From JAGOBP01 sp046328575 (GTDB lineage: Bacteria > Chloroflexota > Anaerolineae > Fen-1058), in assembly GCA_046328575.1 (NCBI GenBank), contig JAXLWI010000044.1:1-36663 (forward strand): a stretch of DNA of 36,663 nt, read 5' to 3'. The position numbers and the translations under genes were made by a program. The notes beneath the pieces were generated by a model. The model was not told the origin of the DNA. It searched no databases and was given only the letters and a program-made list of their open reading frames with translations. Positions 1-8,899 of the stretch are shown in pieces. Each line of letters opens with the position of its first letter. Position 1 is the first letter of the stretch.

Positions 1-3000
1 TTCGGGCGTGCTGAACTTATAGATCGGCAGATACTGCTCAGGCGGCAGACCAGCCGTCGGCTTGCTCGCATCCGAGAGGCCGCCACCGCGCGCCGTGAAC
101 GTGAGGTTGGCGTACGGCTGATCGAGCACCGTCACCGGCCACTCCACGCGCGTCTGTCCACCCGCCGGAACGGTCACCGTTTGCTTGACCTGTCCGTTGT
201 CGATGGTCAGGCCTGTGCCTTCCAGCGAGACTTCCGCATCGATCGGCGCGGTGGTGTTGTTGTTGACTACCGCCGCCATGTTGAGTTTGTCGCCGACGAC
301 CATGAAGCGCGGCGTCACCGGTCGGATGAGCAAATCTTTGGTGCTGCGGATATCCACTTGCCCTTCACCGACGAGCGTGTCTTTCGTCACTGCTTTCGCC
401 AACATGCGCCACGTCGTCAGATTGTCGGGCAGCACCGTGCTGATCTTCGCTTCGCCGTTCGCGTCCGTCGTGACGGTTGCATTCCAGTACGCGGTATCCG
501 GGAAGTTGCCGCGCACGAAGAACTCACCACCGGCCGCCGCCGCGCCACCGCCGCCACCCTTCGCTTCTTCGGCCAACTTGATATTGATGCGATCGACCGA
601 GAAGACCAGCGACGAACTCGTCATTACACTCAGGCCGCGTTCGCCGTAATACCAATCGGGCAGCGGTTGCTGGAACGGATCCATCAGCGTTAACACCGAT
701 AGATCGATCAGCGCCAGCGAGACTTCGGCTTGCACCGGTTTGCCCTGGAAATCCAGCACTTTCAGCGTGTACGAGATCGGTTGGCGTGGCGCGTAGTTCT
801 GGGTCGCCGGGTCTCGATCGGGCGTGAGCGTAACCTTCAAGATTTGCTGTTCGCGATTCACCGTGAAGGACGCGTAGCCCATCTTGAATGACGGCGCGAG
901 ATCGTTTTGATCAATGCCTTTAACGATGACAACCGACACGAACGCATTCGGCGCCATCTGCGGCGTGATCGGAATTTCGATCACATCGCTGTTGGTCTTC
1001 AGATCGATCACGCGCGTCTCAAGGATGCGGCCGCGCTCGACGGTGACCAACGCGCGCACGATGCCTTGATACGGCGACGGGATCAAAATCTTCGCCACAT
1101 CGCCGGGGTTGTACGACTTCTTATCGGCCACCAGCGCAATCCGATCGTTGTTGTCCTGCCGCCACGCAATGTACTCTTGACTCGACACCCACACGTTGGT
1201 CGAAGCGCGGATCATGTTGCCCTTGTCGTCTTTACCGCTGGCGACCACGCGATACTCACCACCGACGGGCGGCGTGAACGACGATTGGCCTTCGCCTTTA
1301 TCGTTGGTGTTCGCCGTCGTCGTGAAGACGGCTGTATCGCTGAACGACGACGTCCAGAAGATGTTGCCGTAGTCGTCCTTCTGCTGCACGCTGAACCAAT
1401 CGCGCTTGTAGTACACTACGTCGAGGTTCTGATTGGCCGACGGCGCGCCTTGCCAATCGACGGTACGCAGATTGAAGCTCATCGGCTTGTTCGCCGTGCC
1501 GACGTAATCGGTGGGCGCGATGCCGATGTAGTAGCGGCCCTGATGCACGATCACTTCCACACGATTCGACACCACTTGATCGCTGAGATCAGTAATCGAG
1601 GCTTCCACGCTAAACCGCTGACTGCCCGTCTTCTCGTCCAACTTCGCCGGTAACGAGATCGTGAACTTGCCTTGCGCGTCAGTCGTGCCTTCACCGGACG
1701 CCAGCAAGCCGCTGCCGCCGCGTCGTTCGGGCGCGAAGTAATCGACATCGTTCCAACTAAAGTAACCCTGACCTTGATACCGATCAAAGAAGTAGTTGTT
1801 GCTCAACGCCGTCCATGACACCTTAGCGCCGCCAACCGCCCCACCGAAGAAGTAACTCGCTTCGACGTCCACTTCGACTGTGTCGCCTTGCAGTACTTCG
1901 GCCTGCTTGGGCGTCACCGATACCTGGAATTCAGGTCGGCGGTATTCCGACACAACGAACGTGCCGTTGTAATAACGCATCTGCGGCTCAGGCGAATCCG
2001 GCGTCTTGCCCGGAATCTGTACTTGAATCGAGTAATAACCGAGCGACGCTTCTTTATCTAAGGTGAAATCGGTATTGAATGAGCCGTAGTCATCCACCGG
2101 CAGCGTCGCGGTGTACACCTGCGTCCCAAGCGGATCGATGATGGCGAAGTCGACCTGCTTCAAGTTCGGATCGATCGCAAAGCGCGCATCGTCGTCCAGC
2201 CGCACGATGCCTTTGATGTGCACGGGCTGCCCCGGTCGATACAGCGGCTTCTCGGTATAGATGTAAACGTTGTGCGGCTCAAAGTAAAACGCGGCGCTAA
2301 CGCTGAAGTCCCACGGGCCGATGCCCTGATTCCAATCGTTCATCGTCACACCGAACGAACCACCCGGCTCGCCCAGCACCGCGATCGTGCCCCGCATCGG
2401 TTCGCGATCAGCGTCGTACTGCGCTTTGTACAAACCCGATCCATCTGTGCGGCCTGAGGCGATCGAAGCAAACTTATCGTCGTAGAGATTAACCGTCGCG
2501 GCGGGTACTTCGCGGCCCGATTGGAGATCGGTGGCCCACACGAGCGCCTCGCGTTCGGCGGTCTTCAGCGTCAGATTGGTGTTCGCCACCACGATCAGGT
2601 GGCGCGTCGTCCCGGCAAAGTCGCGTTCGCTTTGCTCCGGCGATGTCACGCGGATCAGGTAGATGCCGGTAGTCAACGCGCCGCCGGTATCACTGGCCAC
2701 CGGCACTCGCAAAATTCCGGCTTGATTCAACGGCTTATCGACGGGCACCGACCACGATCGGACTGGCTGACTATTCACGGGTACGGGTTTATCCCACAAC
2801 TGCCAGCCATCCGACGCAACCAGCTGCCCAAACTCACCCACACTGACTGGATACAACTCGAAGTTGAGTTGACTCACGTTGCGATAGCGCACGTAAACGA
2901 CCGTGTCCGTATAGGCGCTGTACACACCAAAACGGCCCGGCACATCGAACCACTGCTCGGGCGGCAGGGCGCGCGTACGGAAGCGCACCAATTGATCCTG

Positions 3001-4434
3001 TCCTAACTTCACGCCCCACTTATCGGCCACCTCGCCGCCGATGACGACTTCATAGTTCGACGATGGCCCGGCGCCAAAGCCAAACACGTAGCGATAATCG
3101 TAGTCGCTGTAGTAGGTGTACACACTCGACGCGCTGATGGGTGTCGTCACGGTGATGGCGCGCAGCGTCGCTTCGTCAACCGGCGCAGAGAAATAGATTT
3201 CGACTGACGAATACGGCGCAGCCGAAGTGCCATCAGCGGGATCGGTACGCACGATGCGGAACGGCGGCACGGTGCGGAACGAAACCGCGTAATCGGCCGC
3301 CATCGCTGCGCCGCCACCTTCGGCTTTGGCGCCTGCGGCTACTTTAATGAAGTACTGCGTATCGCGCTCCAACTTCTGCGTCGGCGTGAAGTTCAAGGTC
3401 TCGCCTAGCAGGAGCGATGATTTGCTTCCGCCGCCGCCACCGCCCAACGCGGGCGCAGCGTAGTGACCGGCGCTGCCCATCGGCATGATCGGCGCAGGCA
3501 CTGTGGAGGTAAGCCACGTGAACGTACCTTCAACCTTCGGCCCATCGATCGAACCGGCGTGCAGCGAGAAAGCGGCTTCGGTGCTGGGATGATCCATCGG
3601 CTGATTGAACGTTACCTGCACCGCCCGATCGATCCACACGTTCGTTTCGGCGTCACTCGGCGATGTGGACAACACTTGCGGCAGCTGCGTCATAAACGAC
3701 CAGGTGTAATCCTTTTGCAGCAGCGCACCGGTCGGGTCTTGCAGCCCCGCCGCAATCTTCGCCGTATACGTCGTGCCGGATGCCATGCGCTGATCGGGGC
3801 GGAAGACGTAGATCGAAGTATTAAGCCACTCGCCCTTGCCCGCCAGCGGCGGATCAAACGTGATCGGATCGGGCAGCTTGGTCGTGTCGGTCGCGGACAA
3901 CAACGGCACGATCGGCCGGTTGAACATCACGGTGATCTCGGAACCCGGATCGATGTTCTGCGCCCCGTCGGCAGGAATGACCTGCGTCACTTCGATGAAG
4001 CCTACAGCCTTGAACGTAAACGCCATCGGCTGACCGAGCGTTTTGCCATTCTCGGCTTTGGCGGTATCGGCGAGTGTTACGTTGTAGACCTCGCCCCGCG
4101 CGAAGCCGCTGCCCGACGGCACAAACTGGACCGACGTGTTATCGTCGCTCCACTTGAAATTGCCGGGAATTCTAGGCGAAATCGCAAACGATTGCTCGAC
4201 CGAGGCGCGATCCATCGGCTTGTCAAACGCTAGCACGATCGGCGATTCGGTGCCTTGTTCTTCGCCGCGGTCCGGCGCGCGATCGACCACGATGGGCGGC
4301 AGATTGGCCGCCGGGGCCTGACGCGAGCGTGACAATAGGAAGAACGCGCCGCCGCCGATGGCGGCCACCGCGACCACCAGCGCCAGAATCAATGGCAAGC
4401 GATTAGTAGGACGAGACGGACTGAGAGTAGCCAT
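1..4434 (-). CDS. Alpha-2-macroglobulin family protein, membrane-anchored, C-terminus beyond window
   Basis: Open from ATG 4434 to the left edge: 1478 residues are visible and there is no stop. An AAGGAG ribosome site (4439-4444) lies 4 nt upstream. Residues about 15-36 form one hydrophobic anchor ending in LLSRSR. Four Big_5-type Ig-like repeats follow (about 45-560), containing stretches such as FNRPIVPL and FNQPMDHP and a poly-Gly linker near residue 331. The MG2 signature YTEKPLYRPGQPV is near residue 725 and a bait-region-domain-like segment is near 1100. The Gly/Ala-rich KGGGGGAAAAGG near 1295 may be the bait loop. The A2M-core stretch LPDNLTTWRMLAKAVT lies near 1335. By family knowledge this should be an envelope protease trap. 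The thioester (CxEQ) region would lie past the left edge, so trap activity cannot be judged. The lipoprotein gene upstream (5387-4491) is 56 nt away and probably co-transcribed. Confidence 0.93.
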   Translation of the reverse strand, partial: MATLSPSRPTNRLPLILALVVAVAAIGGGAFFLLSRSRQAPAANLPPIVVDRAPDRGEEQGTESPIVLAFDKPMDRASVEQSFAISPRIPGNFKWSDDNTSVQFVPSGSGFARGEVYNVTLADTAKAENGKTLGQPMAFTFKAVGFIEVTQVIPADGAQNIDPGSEITVMFNRPIVPLLSATDTTKLPDPITFDPPLAGKGEWLNTSIYVFRPDQRMASGTTYTAKIAAGLQDPTGALLQKDYTWSFMTQLPQVLSTSPSDAETNVWIDRAVQVTFNQPMDHPSTEAAFSLHAGSIDGPKVEGTFTWLTSTVPAPIMPMGSAGHYAAPALGGGGGGSKSSLLLGETLNFTPTQKLERDTQYFIKVAAGAKAEGGGAAMAADYAVSFRTVPPFRIVRTDPADGTSAAPYSSVEIYFSAPVDEATLRAITVTTPISASSVYTYYSDYDYRYVFGFGAGPSSNYEVVIGGEVADKWGVKLGQDQLVRFRTRALPPEQWFDVPGRFGVYSAYTDTVVYVRYRNVSQLNFELYPVSVGEFGQLVASDGWQLWDKPVPVNSQPVRSWSVPVDKPLNQAGILRVPVASDTGGALTTGIYLIRVTSPEQSERDFAGTTRHLIVVANTNLTLKTAEREALVWATDLQSGREVPAATVNLYDDKFASIASGRTDGSGLYKAQYDADREPMRGTIAVLGEPGGSFGVTMNDWNQGIGPWDFSVSAAFYFEPHNVYIYTEKPLYRPGQPVHIKGIVRLDDDARFAIDPNLKQVDFAIIDPLGTQVYTATLPVDDYGSFNTDFTLDKEASLGYYSIQVQIPGKTPDSPEPQMRYYNGTFVVSEYRRPEFQVSVTPKQAEVLQGDTVEVDVEASYFFGGAVGGAKVSWTALSNNYFFDRYQGQGYFSWNDVDYFAPERRGGSGLLASGEGTTDAQGKFTISLPAKLDEKTGSQRFSVEASITDLSDQVVSNRVEVIVHQGRYYIGIAPTDYVGTANKPMSFNLRTVDWQGAPSANQNLDVVYYKRDWFSVQQKDDYGNIFWTSSFSDTAVFTTTANTNDKGEGQSSFTPPVGGEYRVVASGKDDKGNMIRASTNVWVSSQEYIAWRQDNNDRIALVADKKSYNPGDVAKILIPSPYQGIVRALVTVERGRILETRVIDLKTNSDVIEIPITPQMAPNAFVSVVIVKGIDQNDLAPSFKMGYASFTVNREQQILKVTLTPDRDPATQNYAPRQPISYTLKVLDFQGKPVQAEVSLALIDLSVLTLMDPFQQPLPDWYYGERGLSVMTSSSLVFSVDRINIKLAEEAKGGGGGAAAAGGEFFVRGNFPDTAYWNATVTTDANGEAKISTVLPDNLTTWRMLAKAVTKDTLVGEGQVDIRSTKDLLIRPVTPRFMVVGDKLNMAAVVNNNTTAPIDAEVSLEGTGLTIDNGQVKQTVTVPAGGQTRVEWPVTVLDQPYANLTFTARGGGLSDASKPTAGLPPEQYLPIYKFSTPE

Positions 4435-4445
4435 GGAACTCCTTG

Positions 4446-4484
4446 ACGAGTGATGCGTGACGGGTGTATAGACTCGTCACTCGT
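4446..4484. repeat. Heptamer-periodic repeat with inverted arms
   Basis: Between the lipoprotein and macroglobulin genes, 7-bp steps read ACGAGTG, ATGCGTG, ACGGGTG and then, inverted, GACTCGT and CACTCGT. ACGAGTGA (4446-4453) can pair with TCACTCGT (4477-4484), so the transcript could fold into a hairpin. The same motif family (ACGAGTA, ATGAGTG, ACGGGCG) recurs near 27223. Confidence 0.6.
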
Positions 4485-4490
4485 TGTACA

Positions 4491-5387
4491 TTACGGTTGT
4501 AGATTCACTTCCACTGAATTGAGATGCACGGTCAATCCATCCCGCGGATGGATAGAGTAGACGACGATACGACCCGGTGGATCAGCGTTCACGCGAAACG
4601 GCACATCAACTGAAAACGAGCCGCGTTGGTTCGCCACCCCGATCGTAGCGGTGGCCCGCCCCAACGTTTCAGCGTGCGGCCCGCGCACTTCCACAATCAA
4701 ATGCTGATCGGATGTCGGATCGGCCATGCCGCTGACTTTCACCAAGCCTTTCACTGTGGCGTTCGGCGCAGGTTCGGTAATCACAATCGCTTCATCGCGA
4801 TTCGGATTCAACGCCGCGATGTTGGCCGGTTGATCGCTGTTTAGCTGCACTTCGATTGATGCCAAATGGGTCAGACCACCATCGCGCGGTGCGATGGCGT
4901 AGACAATGATGCGCCCCGATTGAGTCGGCAAATACGCCGGGATGGAAACCTCGGCGCTAAAGGGGCCGCGTTGTCCGATCGGACTGTTGATCTTCGCCGT
5001 CGCTGAACCGACCACTTTGCCACCTCGATCGCGCACTAAAATGCCCAACTGCTGCTCGAATGTAGCATCGCTCACACCCTCAACGCGAATCGAGCCCCGC
5101 ACGCCTTGGTTGGGCAGTGGCGCCGTAATCGCCAGTGACTCGATCGGGCCAGAGACGACGGGCGTTGTGACTGTGTTCGCGGTTTCAGGTGATGTCTGTG
5201 TCACGGCTGGCGTTGCAGTCGCCCCATCCAGCGTCAGCGGTTCTGCTTGAATCGTTACGGTCGGTGTCGCCACGGCGTTTGGACTAAACGCGCCACCAAC
5301 AAATCCGCAAGCCAGTGTGCCCATCGCCATGAGTACCATCGCAACCAGTCGCCCGCCAAACCGGCTCATTGAAAAAATAAATTGCAC
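4491..5387 (-). CDS. Gmad2-domain envelope protein, probable lipoprotein
   Basis: Start chosen at GTG 5387: a strong AAGGAGG (5394-5400) sits 6 nt upstream, whereas the first in-frame ATG (MSRFGG) is 24 nt away. This gives 298 residues. A hydrophobic N-terminus ends in GTLAC-GFVGG, an imperfect lipobox, so lipidation is probable but not certain. A Thr/Pro-rich linker follows. Two homologous Ig-like units of about 95 residues come next; each opens like IxxPxPNxxVxGxxxVxG and closes with GRIxVYxIxPRDG then LxSxEVxL, which fits Gmad2 (named from spore-germination proteins; likely ligand binding or adhesion). It lies just upstream of the macroglobulin gene on the same strand, so a joint envelope role is plausible. 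The exact function is unknown. Confidence 0.82.
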   Translation of the reverse strand: MQFIFSMSRFGGRLVAMVLMAMGTLACGFVGGAFSPNAVATPTVTIQAEPLTLDGATATPAVTQTSPETANTVTTPVVSGPIESLAITAPLPNQGVRGSIRVEGVSDATFEQQLGILVRDRGGKVVGSATAKINSPIGQRGPFSAEVSIPAYLPTQSGRIIVYAIAPRDGGLTHLASIEVQLNSDQPANIAALNPNRDEAIVITEPAPNATVKGLVKVSGMADPTSDQHLIVEVRGPHAETLGRATATIGVANQRGSFSVDVPFRVNADPPGRIVVYSIHPRDGLTVHLNSVEVNLQP

Positions 5388-5469
5388 GCCTGGCCTCCTT
5401 ATCATAACGTCCACGCCCTTGCTTGAGTTCCCCTGAACCCTACGGTCGAGCAATGCTTACCTGACGCTG

Positions 5470-5497
5470 ATCATACGCTAGTCTTAAGGGAATGCAA
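5470..5497 (-). promoter_or_regulatory. Possible promoter of the Gmad2 lipoprotein gene
   Basis: On the minus strand, TTGCAT (5497-5492) and TATGAT (5475-5470) are separated by 16 nt, about 80 nt before the GTG start. The -10 matches 5/6 and the -35 only 3/6, so support is weak. Confidence 0.3.
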
Positions 5498-5521
5498 CCA
5501 GCCGTTCATCACAACCCGGCT

Positions 5522-5550
5522 TTGCCCAGCGCGGTGAATGATCATATAAT
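5522..5550 (+). promoter_or_regulatory. Sigma70-type promoter of the pentapeptide-repeat gene
   Basis: TTGCCC (5522-5527), a 17-nt spacer and a perfect TATAAT (5545-5550). Transcription should begin near 5557. This rules out the longer upstream starts at 5492 and 5549, which lie in or before the promoter. Confidence 0.7.
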
Positions 5551-5581
5551 GAAGCCGACCCTGTTGCAAAGGACAATGGTT

Positions 5582-6256
5582 ATGGCCGAAGTGACTCGCA
5601 AAGAATTGTTGTTGGCGCTGGTAGGCTCCGGCGAACATCCACGCTTGAGCGGCCTCGATTTGAGCGGCCTCGATCTGGCCGAGCTTGATTTACGGGGTGC
5701 GAACCTGCGCAACACCAAGTTGGGCGGCGCAGAATTGAGCTATGCCGATATGAGTGAAGCGGCCCTCGCCGGCGCCGTGTTGATCGACGCCAACCTGACG
5801 CGGGTCAAGCTCATCTCGGCCAATCTGACCAACGCCGATTTGAGCGGCGCTAATTTGCACGAAGCCGTGATGAGCACCTCCGTCTTGACCGGCGCGAATC
5901 TGGCCAATGCCCGTTTGACATTCACCAAGCTCAACGAAAGCATTGCGAATGAAGGTCATTTTGAAGGCGCCAATCTGAACGGGGCGAATCTCACGTTTGC
6001 CAAATTGGCCAGCTGCAACTTCGCACGCGCCAACCTCAGTGGTGCAGATTTAAGCGGTGCCGATCTCCGCAGCAGCGATCTGCGCGGTGCGAATTTGACC
6101 TTTGCCAACTTCAGCGATGCGGATCTCAGCAACGTCCAACTCGCCGGGGCCGATTTGAGCGGCGCTAATTTGCGTGGCATTTATCTAAGCGGCGTTGATT
6201 TCAGTGAAGCGAATCTGGCGGGTGCCATCATGCCCGATGGAACTCGCCACTTTTAG
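5582..6256 (+). CDS. Pentapeptide-repeat protein
   Basis: 224 residues from ATG 5582, 8 nt after AAAGGA (5568-5573); ATG 5576, two codons earlier, is also possible. Almost the whole protein is tandem A(D/N)LxX pentapeptides (LSGLDLSGLDLAELDL, then ANLTNADLSGANL and so on), predicting a right-handed quadrilateral beta-helix. A short MAEVTRKELLLALV cap precedes it. No signal peptide or membrane segment is seen, so it is probably cytoplasmic. Some family members mimic DNA and protect gyrase from quinolones, but most have no known role and nothing here identifies a target. It is monocistronic, with its own promoter and terminator. Confidence 0.9.
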   Translation: MAEVTRKELLLALVGSGEHPRLSGLDLSGLDLAELDLRGANLRNTKLGGAELSYADMSEAALAGAVLIDANLTRVKLISANLTNADLSGANLHEAVMSTSVLTGANLANARLTFTKLNESIANEGHFEGANLNGANLTFAKLASCNFARANLSGADLSGADLRSSDLRGANLTFANFSDADLSNVQLAGADLSGANLRGIYLSGVDFSEANLAGAIMPDGTRHF

Positions 6257-6277
6257 GTGGCTGACTGGTTGTCACCC

Positions 6278-6312
6278 TAACGGCCCTCCCATTGTGGTTC
6301 AGAGGGCCGTTA
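6278..6312 (+). terminator. Terminator of the pentapeptide-repeat gene
   Basis: Perfect 11-bp stem TAACGGCCCTC (6278-6288) / GAGGGCCGTTA (6302-6312) with a 13-nt loop, 21 nt after the stop. Only a short T tract follows (CGCTTTAG). Confidence 0.7.
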
Positions 6313-6526
6313 CGCTTTAGTGCGGCAAAGGCACAATACCGATCTCAGACCAAATCCAATCCAAAAGGTCAAAAATTTGTCAAATTTTTATTCCATTTTT
6401 CCTAACAACTTCAAACGAATGACTTATATCCTAAAGAACCAGTACCTAGATGGTGGTATATTTCGGTAAGGTAACTTTAAGTGCCCTTCAATGTAGATCT
6501 GTAGGTGTTCATTCGGAGCGAATGTG
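6313..6526 (+). other. AT-rich leader before the tad-like genes, with a hairpin presenting the SD
   Basis: This spacer is clearly AT-richer than its surroundings, with A and T runs near 6365-6400. No promoter with good spacing could be picked. At its end CATTCG (6510-6515) pairs with CGAATG (6519-6524). This leaves GAG (6516-6518) of the GGAG ribosome site in a 3-nt loop, just before the start codon of the TadE gene. Confidence 0.45.
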
Positions 6527-7225
6527 ATGATTTTGCGATCAATTTTCACGCGACGCAAGGTTGCCAGAGGGTATCGACGTGTAAGTCGCGGCCAAAGTAT
6601 GGTCGAGATGGCGTTGACCTTTCCGGTGCTACTGCTGATCCTCGCCGGCGCGGTGGAAGTTGGCGTGTATTACAACACGTATTTGACATTGATGGACGCC
6701 ACTCGTGAAGGTGCCCGACGCTCGGCGAACAACGATTATCTGAATGGCGATCTGACTTACGATTGCACCGAGACGGTTGACTTTTATCGGCAAGGTGCTT
6801 GTTTAGTGTATCAGAATCTCGAGCGCAACCTGCCTGATGTATTCAACCCGGCCCGTGACGACATCTTAATATCAGTGATTCAGATCCGCCACGGCGTCAT
6901 CTACAAACGCTTCGTTGATCCTTACCTAACTGAAAGCGAAAGCGGGTGGTCGTTTTGTGCCGACATGGGGCCGCACTTGGTGCCCCCAGTATCATGTACC
7001 CGGGCTTACTCACGCTTTCCGAATTCAGTTCTGCAGGCGCGCTTGACGCAATATAGTGATGCTGCTTCTGCGCCGAATTCGGCCTATGTGTTGGTAGAGA
7101 TCTATCACGTTCATCACCAGTTCTTGGGCTTGATTCCGCCGGGTCTGCCGTTTTTGCCGCAAGAAGTGGTCATGCATACGTATTCCATCATGCCGGTACC
7201 TTCGGCCGCATCAGATGTGCCTTAA
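6527..7225 (+). CDS. TadE-family pilus-associated / envelope protein
   Basis: 232 residues from ATG 6527; GTG 6524 is equally in frame. GGAG (6515-6518) lies 8 nt upstream. The N-terminus has the TadE pattern: basic residues, then GQSMVEMALTFPVLLLILAG (one transmembrane helix with the conserved Glu after the Gly-Gln-Ser), then YYNTYLTLMDATREGARRSA. The rest is an extracytoplasmic domain with a few Cys. TadE proteins are pseudopilins or assembly factors of Tad (type IVc) pili. The ATPase, platform and secretin genes are not in this window, so this may be a satellite locus. It is first of three co-directional tad-like genes, 14 nt from the next. Confidence 0.88.
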   Translation: MILRSIFTRRKVARGYRRVSRGQSMVEMALTFPVLLLILAGAVEVGVYYNTYLTLMDATREGARRSANNDYLNGDLTYDCTETVDFYRQGACLVYQNLERNLPDVFNPARDDILISVIQIRHGVIYKRFVDPYLTESESGWSFCADMGPHLVPPVSCTRAYSRFPNSVLQARLTQYSDAASAPNSAYVLVEIYHVHHQFLGLIPPGLPFLPQEVVMHTYSIMPVPSAASDVP

Positions 7226-7239
7226 AGAGAAGACAGTCT

Positions 7240-8838
7240 ATGATTAAGCCTCAATCGCGTCATTTACGTCGTACTCCACAAGAAACCGGCCAGGCGATCG
7301 TTATCATCGCGCTAGGTTTTGTTGTTTTACTTGGATTCACCGGCCTCGTCGTGGATGTAGCGCGGGTGTTTGTGGCGCGCGGCAATCTGCGCCGCGCGGT
7401 GGACGCGGCCGGACTGGCGGCAGCGGCTCAGTTTCGCCAGAATGCGCCGCTTAGTTACATTCAAACTTCGGCGACCCAGTTCATTTACGCACACGGCATC
7501 GTAAATGACCCGACGACTTTTGCGGACATGTCGGTCATTACTTCGACCATTCATGTAATGACATGCGACACGACTCCGGCGCTCGATGCCAGTCTGTGCA
7601 CTGCCTTGCCACGCCGTAAGTTAGTTCACATCGATGCTACGGCGAACGTGGCCATGTCCTTCTTGCAGATCGTGGGCATCGGCAACGTCCAAGTCACAGC
7701 GGAGTCAACATCCGAAGCAGCGGCGGTCGATGTTGTTTTGGTCCTCGATGCGTCGATCGCGCAAGCCTACGATCCGCCGAGCATGGATGCTTACGCTAGC
7801 CGATCGGACCTAGGCTGCGATCCGACCAGTTTGGGTGTTATCGGTCAAGACGGCAGCTTGTATGGCAACGCCTGCGCTGCCGCCTGCAACCAAAATCCAT
7901 CCAAACCGTGCTATCCGTTCAAGAAAATCAAAGATGCCGCCAAGGCTTTCATCGATCAGCTTTATCAGAACTACGATCGAGTAGCTATAGTCCGGATCGA
8001 TCGTGAGCCGGAAGTCGTGTTCCCGCTAAGCACCAACTTACAAGGCGCCAAAGACGCCATCGACGATCCAAATTTGATGTACGTGTCCGATCGGTTCCCG
8101 GGCGATGCGCACGGCAACCCCTGTATGTACATTACCGTTAGCGGCCAGCGCTGGCGCTGCACCACTTCAAACATGGGCGGCGCGCTCCTGATGGCGGGCG
8201 ATCAGTTCCGAACACCGCCGTTCCGAGATGATTCGTTGTGGGTGATTGTCATGCTGAGTTCGAGCAGCGGTGACTCAACCGACCAGATTGCCTCATCAGA
8301 TCCCGACTCGGCCCTGTTTGGCTTCTGCCCCAACAAGGACACGCAGCCGTTCTGCCGCGATAACCGATGGCTCACCCATCACATTTCGACCACAGCACAG
8401 TACGATGCCGAAGACTATGCGTACGACGGCGCTAATTACTTGGGGCTTTTACCACAAAAGGATTTCACGGGCGCGCCCTACTTCATCCCTGGCTCTGAGA
8501 ACGGCGGTGCGGGCATTCTCATATTTACCATCGGTCTGGGCCGGAAGGTCGTCTGCACCGGCGCATATACGACCTACAATCCTGGCCCGCCAGTCACGTG
8601 TGTACCAGCCGGGGGCAGCCCGTTTGTCGATCCGAGCACGGGGTATCCCAACGGAGCAGAATCTTTCTTAAGGTATGTGGCCGCGGTCGGCGACGATGGC
8701 GACCCGGCTACTGATCCTTGTACTGGGGCAGTTTTGGGCGCGTCGTGTGGCAACTACTATTTTGCGCCGGACGCCGATCAGTTGCAGCGCATCTTCTTAA
8801 CAATTGCAGGTAAGATCTTCACACGTCTGGCAGGGTAG
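7240..8838 (+). CDS. TadG-family protein with degenerate von Willebrand A-like domain
   Basis: 532 residues. The Tad helix lies near residues 18-40 (GQAIVIIALGFVVLLGFTGL), followed by VDVARVFVARGNLRRAVDAAGLAAAA, the TadG/Flp-like N-terminal domain. From about residue 165 the chain looks like a vWA fold: VDVVLVLDAS for the first strand and MIDAS position, a middle strand DRVAIVRID, GGALLMAGDQF, and a later strand LWVIVMLSSSSGD. The MIDAS DxSxS reads DASIA, so the second Ser is lost and metal-dependent ligand binding is doubtful. Numerous Cys (CDPTS, ACAAACNQNP and others) suggest disulfides outside the membrane. It is probably transcribed with its TadE neighbours. Confidence 0.85.
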   Translation: MIKPQSRHLRRTPQETGQAIVIIALGFVVLLGFTGLVVDVARVFVARGNLRRAVDAAGLAAAAQFRQNAPLSYIQTSATQFIYAHGIVNDPTTFADMSVITSTIHVMTCDTTPALDASLCTALPRRKLVHIDATANVAMSFLQIVGIGNVQVTAESTSEAAAVDVVLVLDASIAQAYDPPSMDAYASRSDLGCDPTSLGVIGQDGSLYGNACAAACNQNPSKPCYPFKKIKDAAKAFIDQLYQNYDRVAIVRIDREPEVVFPLSTNLQGAKDAIDDPNLMYVSDRFPGDAHGNPCMYITVSGQRWRCTTSNMGGALLMAGDQFRTPPFRDDSLWVIVMLSSSSGDSTDQIASSDPDSALFGFCPNKDTQPFCRDNRWLTHHISTTAQYDAEDYAYDGANYLGLLPQKDFTGAPYFIPGSENGGAGILIFTIGLGRKVVCTGAYTTYNPGPPVTCVPAGGSPFVDPSTGYPNGAESFLRYVAAVGDDGDPATDPCTGAVLGASCGNYYFAPDADQLQRIFLTIAGKIFTRLAG

Positions 8839-8847
8839 GTCAACTTA

Positions 8848-8874
8848 TCAGGCCGATCTAGAACATCGGCCTGA
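8848..8874 (+). other. Intercistronic hairpin
   Basis: Perfect 10-bp stem TCAGGCCGAT (8848-8857) / ATCGGCCTGA (8865-8874) with a 7-nt loop. It lies between the TadG stop and the next start. No T run follows, so it is more likely an mRNA-stability or partial-attenuation element than a full terminator. Confidence 0.55.
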
Positions 8875-8899
8875 CTATCTGGATTCATTGAGGCGTCTT

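Noticed and set aside
5492..5581. Longer start for the pentapeptide-repeat protein
   Set aside because: These codons lie upstream of or within the TATAAT promoter.
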